Assembly: GCF_021018805.1 (NCBI RefSeq)
Contig: NC_086257.1
Coordinates: forward strand, 19,753,193 to 19,817,192
Origin: Prinia subflava
Taxonomy: Eukaryota; Chordata; Aves; Passeriformes; Cisticolidae
Direction of reading: 5' to 3'
Length of the DNA: 64,000 nt
In this document: positions 13,556-26,269 of the stretch, in pieces
Layout: every line of letters starts with the position of its first letter
Numbering within the stretch: position 1 is the stretch's first letter
Position numbers and translations under genes: made by a program
Notes under the pieces: model-generated
The model's input: only the letters and a program-made list of their open reading frames with translations
What the model was told of the DNA's origin: nothing
Database searches by the model: none

Positions 13556-13720
13556 CCTGTTGTGAACACTCATTTAATTATTGTTTAACCTGATAAATAA
13601 GCAAATATTCATTGAATATCTAGTCATTAAATTGCCAAATAATTACGTATTGGGCTAATTAATTTAGTTGCCTTCAATCTACCAGTCTTCATTTCTCTGC
13701 AAGAACATATCACAATCTTC
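13556..13720. other. Candidate conserved noncoding element (weak)
   Basis: This is an unbroken AT-rich, non-repetitive block with several homeodomain-type cores (TTAATTATTG, CTAATTAATTTAG), a retained CpG within AATTACGTATT, and no simple-repeat structure. The density of such cores resembles developmental enhancers, but AT-rich DNA produces them by chance as well. Confidence is low without alignment to other birds. Confidence 0.18.
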
Positions 13721-16700
13721 ATCCTTTACCTACTAAATATTAGACATTTTGATGCTTGTCTGGTGCCACCCTATGTTCAGTGTAGAGTTTTATTGCAGAA
13801 GGATGAAATGGGGCTTGCAAATACAAAATCTCCCGGGTTGCCCTTGGGTAAGTATAACACTTAAATGCAAGAGTTGTTATAATGAATCTGATAATTACAT
13901 CATACACAAAAGGCCACGTGGAGGATGGTGCAGGAGTGCACCAGAGCTGTGTTTTAGCTGCAAGGGCAGTGAGAGGTTAACTCTTGCTAAATTCAGAGGC
14001 AGACTTGCCACAGCGATGAACAGGCAGCTTCTCTCCTGACACACTCACTCTATAAACACCAACAGTTGGACTGACTTCAAAGTTGGCTCTCTTAAGCCTT
14101 AAATATATGTTTATGCAAGCAGCTACCGTTTCCTGCACTAGGTGGGAAATGCTGCAAATGTTAGTTGAAAAAACAGCAAAAGCTCTCACAGTTGCACCAG
14201 CAACAGACACATTTTTCAGCAGGCGTTTGATGGAGCTTTCAACTCTCATTGGTGCTGTATTTCCATGTTTTGAGGTTCCAGCAAAGTGATCAAAATATGT
14301 ATATTACCTTACTGAAAAACAAGACAAAACAAAGGGAAAAAAAATTAAAAGAAAATACTAAACACGTTGAATAGTTCGCATTTGCTGCAAATTACGATTC
14401 ATGATATTCCTCCCTTTGTTTTGTTCATTTTCTGGCTTCTGAAAAGTAGGCATGCTGCTGCCTCAGTAATATTTACAGCACATGGCAAAACTGATTTCTC
14501 TGTGATCAAAATCCCTCATTTTTTACTTCCCTACTTATTCTTAAACACAATATTGCTCTCAGTTAGGCTGCATAATAAAAGCATGTCTAATAACAGAGGC
14601 TTCTTGTTTGTGTTCTTCTCATCACTGACACTTAGAGAATTATTTTACAATGGCATAATGGGGTTCACAGAACATTTTCAATAACAGTAGATGGTCACAA
14701 TTTCACTCCTACCTAGTATTTCTACTGCATTATACATTAATTATGCCTTAATTAGAAAATTATATCAACTGGAGTAACAGACTGTGTGCTGCTTTTTCCT
14801 GGGACAGAGCTGATTTTCCTCAGAGAGCTGACGTGGATTTGGATTTCTGCTGGAAAGTGTTGATAGCACAGAGGTGTTTTGGTTATGGCTGAGCAGCACT
14901 TGCACTGTCAGGGCCTTTTCTGCTCCTCACCCCCTCCAGCAGCAAGGGGGGCACAGGGATTTGGGAGAGGACACAGCTGGGACATAGGTGTCCCATAGGT
15001 GATGGTGTTGTGCCCAGCTGGGGGAGAAGCAGCAAGAGGACACATCCAGAGGGATGGTCACACTCAGGGATGATGGAGCCTGGCTTTCCTGGGGATGGCT
15101 GAACGCCTGCCTGGACATGGGAAGTGGGGAATGAATTCCACCTTTTGCTTTGCACTGTGTGCTATTATTCTCCTGCTAAACTGTCTTTATCTCAACCCAC
15201 GTGTTTTCTCCCTGTTACTGCTCTGATTCTCTCCTCAATCCTCCCGGGGAGCAGTGAGCAGCAGATCTGTGAAACTGAGCTGCTGGCTGGGCGTGAACCG
15301 TGACACCGTGAGAGAGGGATCCTTCCTGGAAACACAGCGTGAGCACCTCCATCTGTGAAAGGGGCAGGATCAATATTTAATTACTTCACGAGGGGTTGGG
15401 AGAGCTGCTGTGCCACTGACCAGCCAAAGAGAGCAAACCCTGCTCTTATTTAAGACGTGTCAACAGCTCAGTATGAAGGTGTGACTTGTGCAGCCAAGCC
15501 TGTGAGACACCTCCCCTGGGAGCAGAGGCTCAGCAGTGACACTTTGGTGTGGCCTTGCACAGCCTGAGGAGAGGTGTGAACACGAGGCACGGGCGTGGTG
15601 TTAAACCCCACTCCTCCTGCACTGCACTGGAGGTGCCACCAGCTACCCAAGGCTTCTGTTGTAACTCCATTCTGCTGGCAGGACTCACCCCGAAACAAAT
15701 TTCTGGAATAATTCCAGATATGTCACAGAGTAATGCACATAAGAATTGGAAACAAAGCATTTCCTGGGCTGCATGGTTTATACACTGCTTTGTGTCCATA
15801 AACTAAGTGAATTATTTCTTACGTGCTAAAAATGTCCAGTGTGTCTTAGATGCCGTACACACAGCAGAGTAAGACATTATTTGAAGCAAAATAAAAAATA
15901 TTTATACTTATTACATTTATATACATTTTGAATTTCTTCTCTTCCTTCTTTGAAATTGTGGTTTATATTTGCAGTTGAAACATTATGCTAAATTCTCCTT
16001 GGCACACAAACTCATATCCTTTTACAAGTCAGTTGGCTGCCTTATAGTGCATCACTGTATTGGAAAATCACAGCTGGTGAGAACTGGCACATCATGGAAA
16101 AATACAGAGCATTTTACAGATATTTTAAATTCTGAAGTGGGCAGTTGGGGAAAAACAGTGGAGAACCCTTGTCAAGCAAAAACTGCATACCCAGAAACTC
16201 CTCTGTGCCAAGAAACTCTGGTAACTCAGGAATGCTGCCTGCAGATAATTATCAATTTCATTATAACTTTAAACCCCCACAAATCAGTGTGAAATCCAGT
16301 CAGATCTGAAGGAAGGCCTCACCTTGGCATGCAGTGATCATCCTCCTGCCCCTTATTCATATCCTGTGAGAACTTCAAGGCACTTCCATGTGTGGCACAC
16401 TCAGGGCACAATCCAGGAGCACTGGTGGGCAGTGACCTCTTGTCTCAGTGCATCTCAGAACAGATGGAATTTGCAGCATTTCACATCCAACAGGAGATAC
16501 GGTGCAGTTACCTGTGTATGAAAAACCTGAAATGAGTGACAAAGCAAAATATCAGCCAAAGTCTGGTCAGAGGCATAAAAACTGGAACAAAGAAGGAAGG
16601 CATCTGGTATGAATTGTAAGAAATCAATATTCTCTAGTGCTGTTTCTTAGTGACAATTAGCAGTTGAGTTCTGCTTGGAAGAGAGGTCAGAAAATCAAAA

Positions 16701-17379
16701 GCCTGGCAGGAAAAGGGAGAAATGTTTGCTGTCAGTACCTCTAGTCCTGTCCTTCACAGCCAGCACTACCAACACCAGAAGGTCAAAGTCTTGACTCTGG
16801 CAATGCAGTCTAGAAAGGCTGATCTGGTTCCATCTATCTAAAAACTATTATGAGGCCAAAGGCTCAATAAATGGATCATTTCTGGAGAAGACATCTTCAT
16901 TCACACAACACCCAATGGTCACTGCAGATCCACACAAGGACACCTTGTCGTTGTGATGCCTGGAATTCAGCCTCCTTCCCCACTAAACTAAGCTTTGAAA
17001 CCACCAAGATTTACTACGATGCCTCAATGAATTTTTGGCAGAGTTTATTTTAAAAAGAGGTCCCTGACATTGCTAAGCAGTAAAGCAAAGCTTCATTACT
17101 GTTAAAGGTAAACTGCTGTGTGCCCAGGTGGCCAAGAACATCCCAGGTCATAAGTCAATCACCTTTGGGCCAAGTAATGACCTCCAAAGAAACAAAATCC
17201 CTGACAGAGCTCACGGCAGCTTTTCACAGCCACCAGGATCAGGACACTGGTGTCTGTAAGGTGTTTAGGTGCAGTCATGTTCTGTCCTGTTGGACAGAGC
17301 ATTTTATTATGGAAAGCCTTTCCTTCAACAGAAAAGGCCCTGAAAATAGAAACGTGCATGTGGACCATTTGTTTTAAAA

Positions 17380-17520
17380 CAATTAATCATAATTGATCCT
17401 TACACAATGAATAGTAAATAAGAGTAGTTATTAATAATGAATAATAAGACTGAATTATAATGGTGTGTTTATTAGGCTATCAATAATTAACAGGGATTTG
17501 CCATTTATTGTAAATACTGT
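17380..17520. other. AT-rich block with clustered TAAT cores
   Basis: This block contains many ATTAAT, AATAAT and AATTAA motifs in non-periodic order (for example AATTAATCATAATTG and ATCAATAATTAAC). It is not a microsatellite because no unit repeats regularly. It could be a homeodomain-bound regulatory element or simply AT-rich filler. Confidence 0.15.
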
Positions 17521-18059
17521 TTCTCTTTCTGTTGCAGCTTTGGATGGCACAATTTATATGGTAATTTTATATGAAACAGCACCAATTACAGCATGGCTAT
17601 TACAATAGAGTAGAAACACATGATGACTTTATCAGTTTTGTTAACTTTTTCATTTTATTCACTTTCAGCACAGCCTGCAATGTAAATATGATCTAGAGAA
17701 GGGAATAAAGAAGTTTTGTGCAAGTGTAATAACTATGGTTGGTAATTTAACTTCCCCCAGGCAATCACATGGCAGAAATAAATACAATGGGGGAAAAATG
17801 AAGGCAGACATGGGGAGGAAAAAAACGGTATTAGGGTTTCTTAACTAAAAATTCCACTAGTTAAAATAAAAGTTTGTATTTTTAATAACTGGATTACTTG
17901 AAGAGAATTGCCACTATGCTGTCCACAGCATTTAACAGAGCCTTGAAAATGTCGGGAAACACAACCCATCTTTAAAAATATTTTAAAACAATTCCACAAT
18001 CCTGTCAGAATCTGCAGCTTTGATATTAATAATCAGTGTTTTCAGAACTGTCTTAGATG

Positions 18060-18490
18060 AACCTGGGTGGCACACAGATGGCAAGTAATTTACATGATAA
18101 AAAGGAGAACTGGCCCATCTCTGGATCCCCAGGGGTGCTGTGACCCATTAGCAGAGGAAAGACGACCTTTACTGAATAATAATTGAGGACTATTACTAAG
18201 ATAATTACAAAACCAATTGACTGCCAGAAGGCCTAGACCTTGGCTCTGCAATTTATATAGCAACTGCTGGTTATCTGTACAGAAAAAAAAGACAGGCTTA
18301 GGGTTCACAAACACCATAACCTCAACATCTGCCTGCCATCTAAAGATAATGATCTGGTATTAATTAATTGGAACAGTACAGTCATTGCAGAGGTAAACTG
18401 CATCACAAATCAGACACTTAACATAACCTGAAGTTATCATGTTTCCATCCAGCCTGTATTGACAGGAAGAATGCTCCCAGGTAAATTAAA
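18060..18490 (-). mobile_element. Degraded non-LTR retrotransposon reverse-transcriptase fragment
   Basis: Read on the minus strand, 18317 to 18090 is one open frame with the order of motifs of a non-LTR reverse transcriptase. VFVNP stands where such enzymes have VF(x)DL, so the first catalytic Asp is Asn. CTDNQQLLYKLQ follows, where families have DTVDHxLLLxKL. Next come NWFCNYLSN and a degraded fingers/palm segment, PWGSRDGPVLLFIM, at the place of PQGSxLGPxLFxxY. After a frameshift the bases still spell a YVNDLPSVC-like segment (about 18062-18092). The LYADDT box that should follow is not recognisable. Upstream on the element strand, 18420-18490, a CQYRLDGN-like stretch may be the remains of the QSGFR region. 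The motif wording suits the CR1/L2/Rex-like group rather than RTE; I could not fix the clade. It is not the CR1 family whose 3' ends occur elsewhere in the window. Confidence 0.68.
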
Positions 18491-21400
18491 CTGTTGCAGG
18501 TCACAACATGAAAATGAATTAAGTTAATTCTCTTTAACAGGGAACATGATTGCGACTCTGTGCTGGATGCTGTACCAGTTAACATGATAAAAGCTTTTTA
18601 AAAAATGGTTTGAAACGTGCTCCTATTGAATAATTTCACAGTGCACACACCTGCAACTGCTTTTTCAGTTTCCCTCCTCTGCAGGAAGGAGGAGACAGAA
18701 GTTATTGGCCTTCTCTAATTTCCAAAAGAGGGATTTCAGGGAACAAAACTATTAAAGTGTGTCTGTGCTGAGATGCCATCAATTCTCTGTAGGGAAAATC
18801 CTGGGCAACACTAAAAATCCGTGTAAGATTCTCCTGGGCTTCTCCCATGTCTTCTAGAGGCATATGAGGTATAAAAAATACAGTCAACACACCATATGTG
18901 TCGCTGATTGGATTTCCAAAATTATCCTTCCTTACATGTGAAGGATATTTCGAAGCAGCTTTCAAAAGCAGAAGGATTTCACAACTTAATGCCAAGTTTC
19001 ACCCCTGGGAACTGATATTTAGGAATGCAGAACATCAGAAATACCTGGAACACGAAAAAAATCATAGCTAGCCCTCCTCCTTATGATGGAAACAGCTGAA
19101 ATTACTGTGACAAATGCTTTGGATAAAATGTTCTTTCACCTAAAACCTACTTCTTGATTTTTAACTCTGCTATGAGTCCCATAGTTGGGATTCTTTGAGG
19201 ACTCTTCACTAAAAGGAGTGTTACAGGTAGTCATTCTTCAAGGGAGATAATTTAAATCACAGCATGAAATTTATATAAAATTCAATTCACATTTGAGACC
19301 TATCGTAAAAAAAGAGCTGCCAACACTGACAGAATGCTTGTTCTGCATGACAGAAATGCTAATAGAGACAATTTCATACCCAAGAAGTACCTATATAATA
19401 GCATGTGGTGGAAAAAGGAGATAATGCACTCAATTTACAATGAGATCTGTGACTCAGGATTCAAAATAATGAAGAGTTTAAAAATTAGCTGCACTCTCAG
19501 GTGAACCATCTACCATCAAATTCAAACACCTAAGACAACTGGGACCTGAGGACACTTGCTCTGAACTTTAGGAGTCTCACCAGCTGGCAGGTCACACCCA
19601 CAGGATGGATTAGTTTGGGATTGAAGGTTTAGATTAGTCAGGATTGATTGATTGAATTTTTAATTTTTTTTTTTTTAACAGCTCTACTTTTCAAGGGAAA
19701 TGTTTTGGGGGAAGTAAAGCACTGCAGGATTTCTGTGGGAGTTCCCTCTTCTTCTTCACTTTGTCCTGACTGGGTCAAAATCTGGATCAGGAGCAGTGAG
19801 TTAGGGCTGATAGCAGCACTGACCAAGAGAACTTCCTTACAGACAGCCAGGATTTGGGAAAAGCCAATTGTCAAAGATCTATCCATGTTCAAGGTTGGAG
19901 TAACCAAAGCAGGGCATCCGCAAGACCTGCCATCAGAACTTATCCTGGTATAATAATTTTGTTTGTTGACAAAGACCCTGGCTTAGAAGACAGCATAATT
20001 TTATTAAAACTCTTTGACAATTTATTCCTGTGAGCACTCCACAGTCAGTAATTCATTATATTTTTTCCTACCAACCTGATGCAAATAAAATCTGAAAAAA
20101 TAGTGAATATATGAATAGATTAATATATCCTCTAGGAGAAAGGACATCAGTGGCAATCAGAAGGCAGAAGATAAGTGATAAATGAAGATAATAGGAAATA
20201 AAGGTCTCGATGGGACAAAGTGAATCAAACCAAAAAGTGTTTGAAAGAGTGGAATCATATTCTGGTAGGAAGAGCTGATGGAGGAAAATGCAGCAAGGCA
20301 TAAGAAGGAAGAAGGAGGATTAGGGCAGAGTAGGTGCACACATTTTTGTATTAATTCAGCATTGCAATGGCAGCTGACACTCCTCAGAAAATAATCCTCT
20401 GAGTTCCTTGACAGGGCATTTTGGGCCCAGGCAGTATCTGGCTTAACCTCACCTCTGCAATGTGTCTGAACACTGTCACACACCCAGCTCTGTGCAACTT
20501 CTGACTTGCTCAGGGAGAAGAGAGAAAATTTAAATCAATAGATGCACTGTGTCCTTGGAATCAAGAAAGCCTCCTGCTCTGGGATTGGAACTACTGCAAA
20601 TGTCTGGTGGCACTTTCTGGCCAGTGACTCGTGGGGAATCTGTCCACAGACTGACACTGAAGTCAGTCCATTCCCTGTGGGATACGTATTGGTGCTGTAA
20701 TTCATCCTAGAAAGGTTTGGGTTTTTAACATTTCCTGTCACTCACCCTATTGCCATCAATAACCCCTGTGTTATATCATGTTTTCAAGCAGTTTTTCCTC
20801 AAAAGGCTTAAGCTGTAGGACGGCCCTTATGCAGCTTTTGACTGTTGTAATTGTAGTAGATCAAGAACTGTAGAGATCAAGAATTGGATGCTGTTCTGTC
20901 ATCCTTGACTGGGCTCCTGGTGCTAATCAGGAGTTGGAAATTGCACATTCAGATGGATTTAGAGACATATAGTATGTGACAATTCAGCAAGCAGTAAAGA
21001 GCATTGTTTTGAATTCTTAAAGGTTAGTGATGCAAGCTGCAGTGACTAAAGATTTTTGAGCCTTGAAAGAAAACCAATTAGGTGTAGGAAACAAACACAT
21101 TGCAGTAATGTAATCTATATTTTCATACATTTAAGGCCAGGAGAAGAGATTAGTTCATCTACACCGAGTTTTTGTTTCAGATACTTATATTCCATCCAAT
21201 TACCTCTGATATTGAGCCCCCCATTACTTGTGTTCAGGCAAAAAATGACTTTCAGAAAGTATATAGACTGCATTTGAAACTCTCCAGAGATGAGGTCTAC
21301 CATTTTCTACAGCAAAGTAGCCTGCCCCAAAGTTTAATTACCATCTCTGTGAAACAGAGAGAAAAAAGCAACAGTGAGTTCTTTATTTCTAATTTGAAAT

Positions 21401-24400
21401 CGCCCTGCTTTAGCTCCCAGCTACTGGTTCTTGCTGTATGTTTCTTTGGTAGATTAAAGAATCCTGTATTATTTCATGTTTTCTTCACAGAAAGGTGTTT
21501 ATACAGGCTTAACTTTCTTTTTTTATAAGCTCAACAGAAATCTCCCACTGGAATGCATTTTCTCTGCCCTCCAAAACCTTCTTGTACCTCTACTTTGTAC
21601 ATATCCTTTTTTTTTTCCTGCAGCACAGATAGCAGGAACATTCCCCATATTCTGCTATTCATCTGTAACAGTTAGAGACTTTAATATCACCATACTACTT
21701 TAAATTCTGTTTTTATCCATAACCTTAAAAGAATTTTTACCATAATGAAAACTGAGCAAATTTTGCCATTGAAATAATGAGGGAAAAGAGATGAGGCATT
21801 AAATGCAAGCCAATGTACTGAAGGAAACAAAAATAATAGGTCAGATTTAGAGCCCAATGGGTCAACCTGCAGAGCAAGCTGCATAAGCAACCCACACATT
21901 ACAATTTTTTTCCATAGAACTGGAAAAAAGCATTGCCTCCTTACAAGAAAAACATGCCTACATTTTCAGCAAATCATATCTTGGAAAGATCTAGAAAGGG
22001 AGGAGGAGAAAGATAATTCAGTTTAACATATTATGGCTATGATAGAGCCTTGGTTTTGCACTAGGTATTATGGCAATAATGGTATCTTTCTAATATCCCA
22101 AGAGCTGAAGGGATGACAAAATAAATCCCCTGTTTCTCAACAAAAATTCAGACTTTGAAGGTGGTCACAGCACTGACAATCAATTATCATTTCCTAAGAC
22201 TCTTTAGAAACATGAACACTTCAGCTTTTCCTGCCATAAATGGTTAAAATACAAAATTACTGGGAGGAAAGGTGGGGAATTCATAGAAGCTGAACAAATT
22301 CTGAAGCTTATGAAATCACACCTTAATTTTAATGGAATACAATCAATTAAATAAACATCATAGAAACATAACAGATAATGCAGTTTACAAATCTTGTTAG
22401 CTATGAATGTGCTACACATTTGTTAAGATGACCTTGCTTTGTGTGACACAAACTGGGCACCAGATGGACAGCTGCCTGAGGGAATTATTTTTTCTGCCAA
22501 AGTACCAATATTCAAGTCAATTTTCATACTTACTTTCTTTTGTTCTCTTTCTTATGGGTTTGGACTAGCATAAGTTCTTTGTTATCTTTCATAATCGCTT
22601 TTCTCCTTGGGCATCCTTATGCTTATTGGTTTGTTATATTGGTCTCTATCTGTGCAATGATCTGTGTTTCTGTGATTTCCATGGATTTATTATTCTTACA
22701 AGAATCAGCTTTAGTTCTGCAACTGTCATGCTTCATTTCTGTTAGAAATCTTAAATATCTATATATATTTCTTATGGATTATGAGTCACAGTCCACAATT
22801 ACAATTCTGAACTTATAAAAAATGAAGTGATGTGTGACATACAAACAGGACACATAAAACATTTTTAAAAGATCCTTAGTCTACTTTTATAACCTACAAC
22901 TGCACTTCTAGCTAAGCACAGCTGCCAGCCAAAGACTTAAATGCTTGGGGTTTTTATCCCTCACATGGCCAACAGCACAACTGAGGGCAAACAAGTATCT
23001 CCTCAAATCTGATTCAGATTAAACAAACAAACAAACAAAAGAATTAGGGATCACTTCAGGCTTATTCAGAATACAATCAAAGTTCAAACAAAATGCCAAC
23101 AAAGCCAGTCTGCTGTGAGGTGCTTTATTTGGGGGAAAATCACTTTCTGCACATCCAAGGACACAGAGTCTACATGAGTGCAGCCCAATTATCTTTTATA
23201 AACTGTGTAAAGCTGAGGGTAAGGAAATGAAAATTTTAGGAATAGTCCAGATACGGTATGAAATATGCTTTTCATTTAGGATAATAAAATGATGTTCACA
23301 AAAAATCCACAGAAAAAGATGGCTGAGAAAGCAACAGAAGGTGTAGACATGCCAAGAAATGTGCAAATTTAGTTTGTTCATTTGTTCAGGTGTACAGTAA
23401 GAGGAAAGCTGATCACTGTGCCAGCCCTGGGGCACCTGCCTCGTTCTTCTCAAGGTAATTTGGAATCCTGTTTCTATGAAGAAACTGTGACTCACTGTTT
23501 CATTGGAATTTTTATGCTTTTGCTGTATAAAAATACGGATTTCAGTGATTGTTCATACAACAGTCTGAGCTTTTTGAAATCAATCTTTTCTTATAATATC
23601 CAATAACAGCTTTCCCCAGCAGGCATATTTAATTTTACCAAATCCCACATCAGCTAAAGCTCATTTCTTTCCACATACAAAGCCCAAGAAAGACAAATTT
23701 CTTACTTTATGTTCTGATTTGTGTATTGAGACCATAACTCATTTTTGACCAAAGAAACAAAGCCAGCAGTCCCTTTTCTTTTTTCATTAAATTGACCCCA
23801 AAACTTCCTAAGCACTGTAAGAGCCAGTCAATAAAACCTGAACAGTTAATTTGTATTAAGAGCTGAGAGAAAAGTATGTATATCACCAATAAAAAGCATT
23901 TGCAAGCTCATAATGTGCTGCTCAGACATTTGCAGAGCATTTGGGTGCTGAGATGAAATTCTGCACCTTTTCAGGGACAGCTCTCCCACATGCACTCATT
24001 TTTCCGGGGAGCAAAATACAAATTCACACAGTGCTGGACCTAATGAGGCCGAGTAACCTGCACACAGCAGCTGGAGAGCTATGAGTGAGCCATAAAACTG
24101 AGGAATCACTGAAAATTGAAGTTTGTCTTGAGGCAGTAGCTGAGGCAGATATAACCCTGTGCCATTGTGCATCCCAGGTGCTGCAGGAACAGAAGGAATC
24201 CCCCAGCATCATCTCACAGTGCAATGGTTTCCCATCTCTTTCTGCTTTCCCTGCCTTCTGCACCACTGCTCAGCCCCAGGGAAAGGCTGATCAAGCAGGA
24301 GCTGCCTTTTCCCCAGGAGAATCCCAATTTTAAACCTACACAGACAGTCTGTGCTCAGCTCATGGCAAAACCGCAGGGAGCAATACATTTGGCAACCATA

Positions 24401-25240
24401 AGAAACAAAAATTAGAAATTTTTTTTTGCCTTTCAGATTGTCTGTGTTGGATCAGACTGCATTGTTGGTTAGCATTTGGTTTTGTAGGAAAGCAGCTGGA
24501 AGGTAGTTAATATTGACTGATTTTTTTGCAGTAACTTCTCATTTCACAGTCTCTGAGCACGAAATCAAGCCATTCCACACAATAAAAGATCTGATGATAA
24601 AACCCACTTAAAACAACCTTCTGTCTGTTGAAGCAATTGTTGAAGTTAATTAAAATAAAGCACCCAGCTTTTGACAGAACAAGCTGGTGGCCTCTCAAAT
24701 TTTGGTTCTAGAGTGCACTAGCAGCAGATTCCAGAGGCTGGCTCTGCTGCTGGGATGCAGCAGTCTCTCACATCAAGATGAGGGATAAAGCACCAGGCTT
24801 GATGCTCTTATAATGGGATTTAACATGAAAGGAAAGCTCTCAGGTACCCCTGGTTGCTACGAAACCATTGACATTTTCTGTTGGAAAGTAATTTGTCCTT
24901 AGTATAGTACTAAATTAGAAAGCAGGTAAATGGTATGTGTGCAATAGTGAGGACTCTAATTGCTTTTGAATGGAAGGTAACACCACCTGAGCAGACCAAA
25001 ATCTTAATGTTGCCTCTCCCCCAGCCCAACAGCAGCAGGGACTCTGAGATGGCCACCCTGGCCCAGGAGATTCCTGTGCAGCAGAGCTCATTCCTGACAT
25101 CCACATCTTTATCCACCAGATGAGAACCTGGCCCAGAAATTATTAAACACCTTCATGTGAATTATGCAGTAGCCAAACAAAGATTTCAATAAATTCCCAA
25201 GCACCCAGCTGGGTGAGATTGTGAGGTTTCTCAGAAATGT
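18491..25240. other. Gene-free stretch
   Basis: No supportable gene. Frames of 60-118 codons occur (for example 18702-18995 minus, 21172-21528 plus, 22540-22818 plus) but show no domain, no matched splice sites and composition expected from AT-rich DNA. An (AAAC)n tract of 20 bp lies at 23021-23040 and a T run at 19665-19676. The 18702-18995 minus frame lies upstream of the reverse-transcriptase relic on the same strand, but I see no retrotransposon motif in it. Confidence 0.55.
23021..23040 (+). repeat. (AAAC)n microsatellite, short
   Basis: Five units of AAAC-type repeat. Too short to be strongly polymorphic; listed for completeness. Confidence 0.85.
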
Positions 25241-25345
25241 AATTAAGGTTGGAAAAAGAAAAGTTAAGGTTGGAAAAGGCCTTTAGGATCATTGAGCCCA
25301 GTCAGTGTCCCAGCACTGCTGGGTTCAGCACTGCACCAATGCCCA
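25241..25345 (-). mobile_element. CR1 LINE 3'-end fragment
   Basis: On the plus strand AAGGTTGGAAAAGGCCTTTA and GGATCATTGAGCCCAGTCAG are the reverse complement of a CR1 3' end. They are followed by CCCAGCACTGCTGGGTTCAG and a CACTGCACCAATGCCC segment that fit the next part of that family. The first part, AATTAAGGTTGGAAAA, occurs twice (25241-25256 and 25261-25277), so the terminal segment has a small tandem duplication. The copy is short, 5'-truncated and diverged. Confidence 0.78.
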
Positions 25346-26243
25346 GCAGGAAAGGAGAAGGTGGCAGGAAAATAAGAGCAAGAAGCTGAGCAGACTCTGT
25401 GGCTCAGACAGGCCTGATTCCAGGGGAGGCTGAGGAAACCTCACCCCAAGAGCACCCCAAAGTTGCTACCATCAGCACAAAAATGGCCCTCAAAAAGAAT
25501 CTGGAGATTCCAGCAAGAGTGCAATCGCTCTGCTAACAAAAACATTTCATTTTCACGTTCCTCTCTCATAGGCTAATAACTTCCACTAAAATCAGCAGCA
25601 CAAGTCACAGGCCTGAGTGCAAGAATGATCCTTTCCCCAGTTAGTTATTGGCTGCCTGGGTCTGAGAGCAAAACCAGGTTATAAAGGAAATCAGGATAAA
25701 CACACAGATACCAAGATTTCCTCTGAGCAGCAGGGCAGCGTGTTTGGACATTAAGAACTACAGCTCTGAAGATTATCATTGGGTCATAAATATAACAGAA
25801 CAGCATTATTTTGAAAGTTTTCTTGGGTTTATATGAATAATAACACAGAATGTTCTTTTGTATTTCTTTCCTTTGTGCATTGAATTTGGTGTGTATTACC
25901 TCCACATGAATAATGCAATCTAACAAAATTGATGGCACAGTTCTTTTGTTAAAGCAGTTATGAAATGAGAAAACAAAACCTACAAGGAAAAGTTATGAAA
26001 AAAACAACATTTCTCCCAGAATAAAAAGACGAAGTTGCCTGACCGTTTACATTTGTCTCCTGTGTCATGAATATTAGATCAGATTCTTTTTATTAATCCA
26101 TTGATAGTTCCGTAAGGCAGCTCATTTTTGATAAACTCTGCCAGGGCTGCTGTAAATACAAAAAAGATTTATGAATTAATTTTCATACGTAAATGACAAA
26201 ATCTTTTGATCCATTTGAAATATGTGCCTCGCAGTTAAAACAG

Positions 26244-26269
26244 ATATATGTGCATGCATACATATGTAT
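26244..26269. other. 26-bp perfect alternating purine/pyrimidine tract
   Basis: Every step from 26244 to 26269 alternates purine and pyrimidine, with ATGTGCATGCATACATATG inside it. The tract is partly self-complementary around GCATGC. Such steps favour left-handed DNA or cruciform extrusion under negative supercoiling; that property is known for the sequence class and is not shown for this locus. Confidence 0.7.

Larger units (their letters stand above)
12823..18059. other. Gene-free stretch
   Basis: No supportable gene. AT-rich blocks lie at 13556-13720 and 17380-17520, and a GC-richer part lies at 14880-15660 with short overlapping frames on both strands. A good acceptor-like site (pyrimidine tract plus GCAG) ends at 17537 and is described as a finding. 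Nothing else stands out. Confidence 0.6.

Noticed and set aside
18702..18995. 97-codon minus-strand frame lying upstream of the reverse-transcriptase relic
   Set aside because: I looked for the N-terminal reverse-transcriptase or endonuclease motifs expected there and saw none.
22540..22818. Plus-strand frame resembling a multi-pass membrane protein
   Set aside because: T-rich DNA always reads as Phe/Leu/Ile/Val. The start is a TTG, and no splice sites or conserved residues support it.
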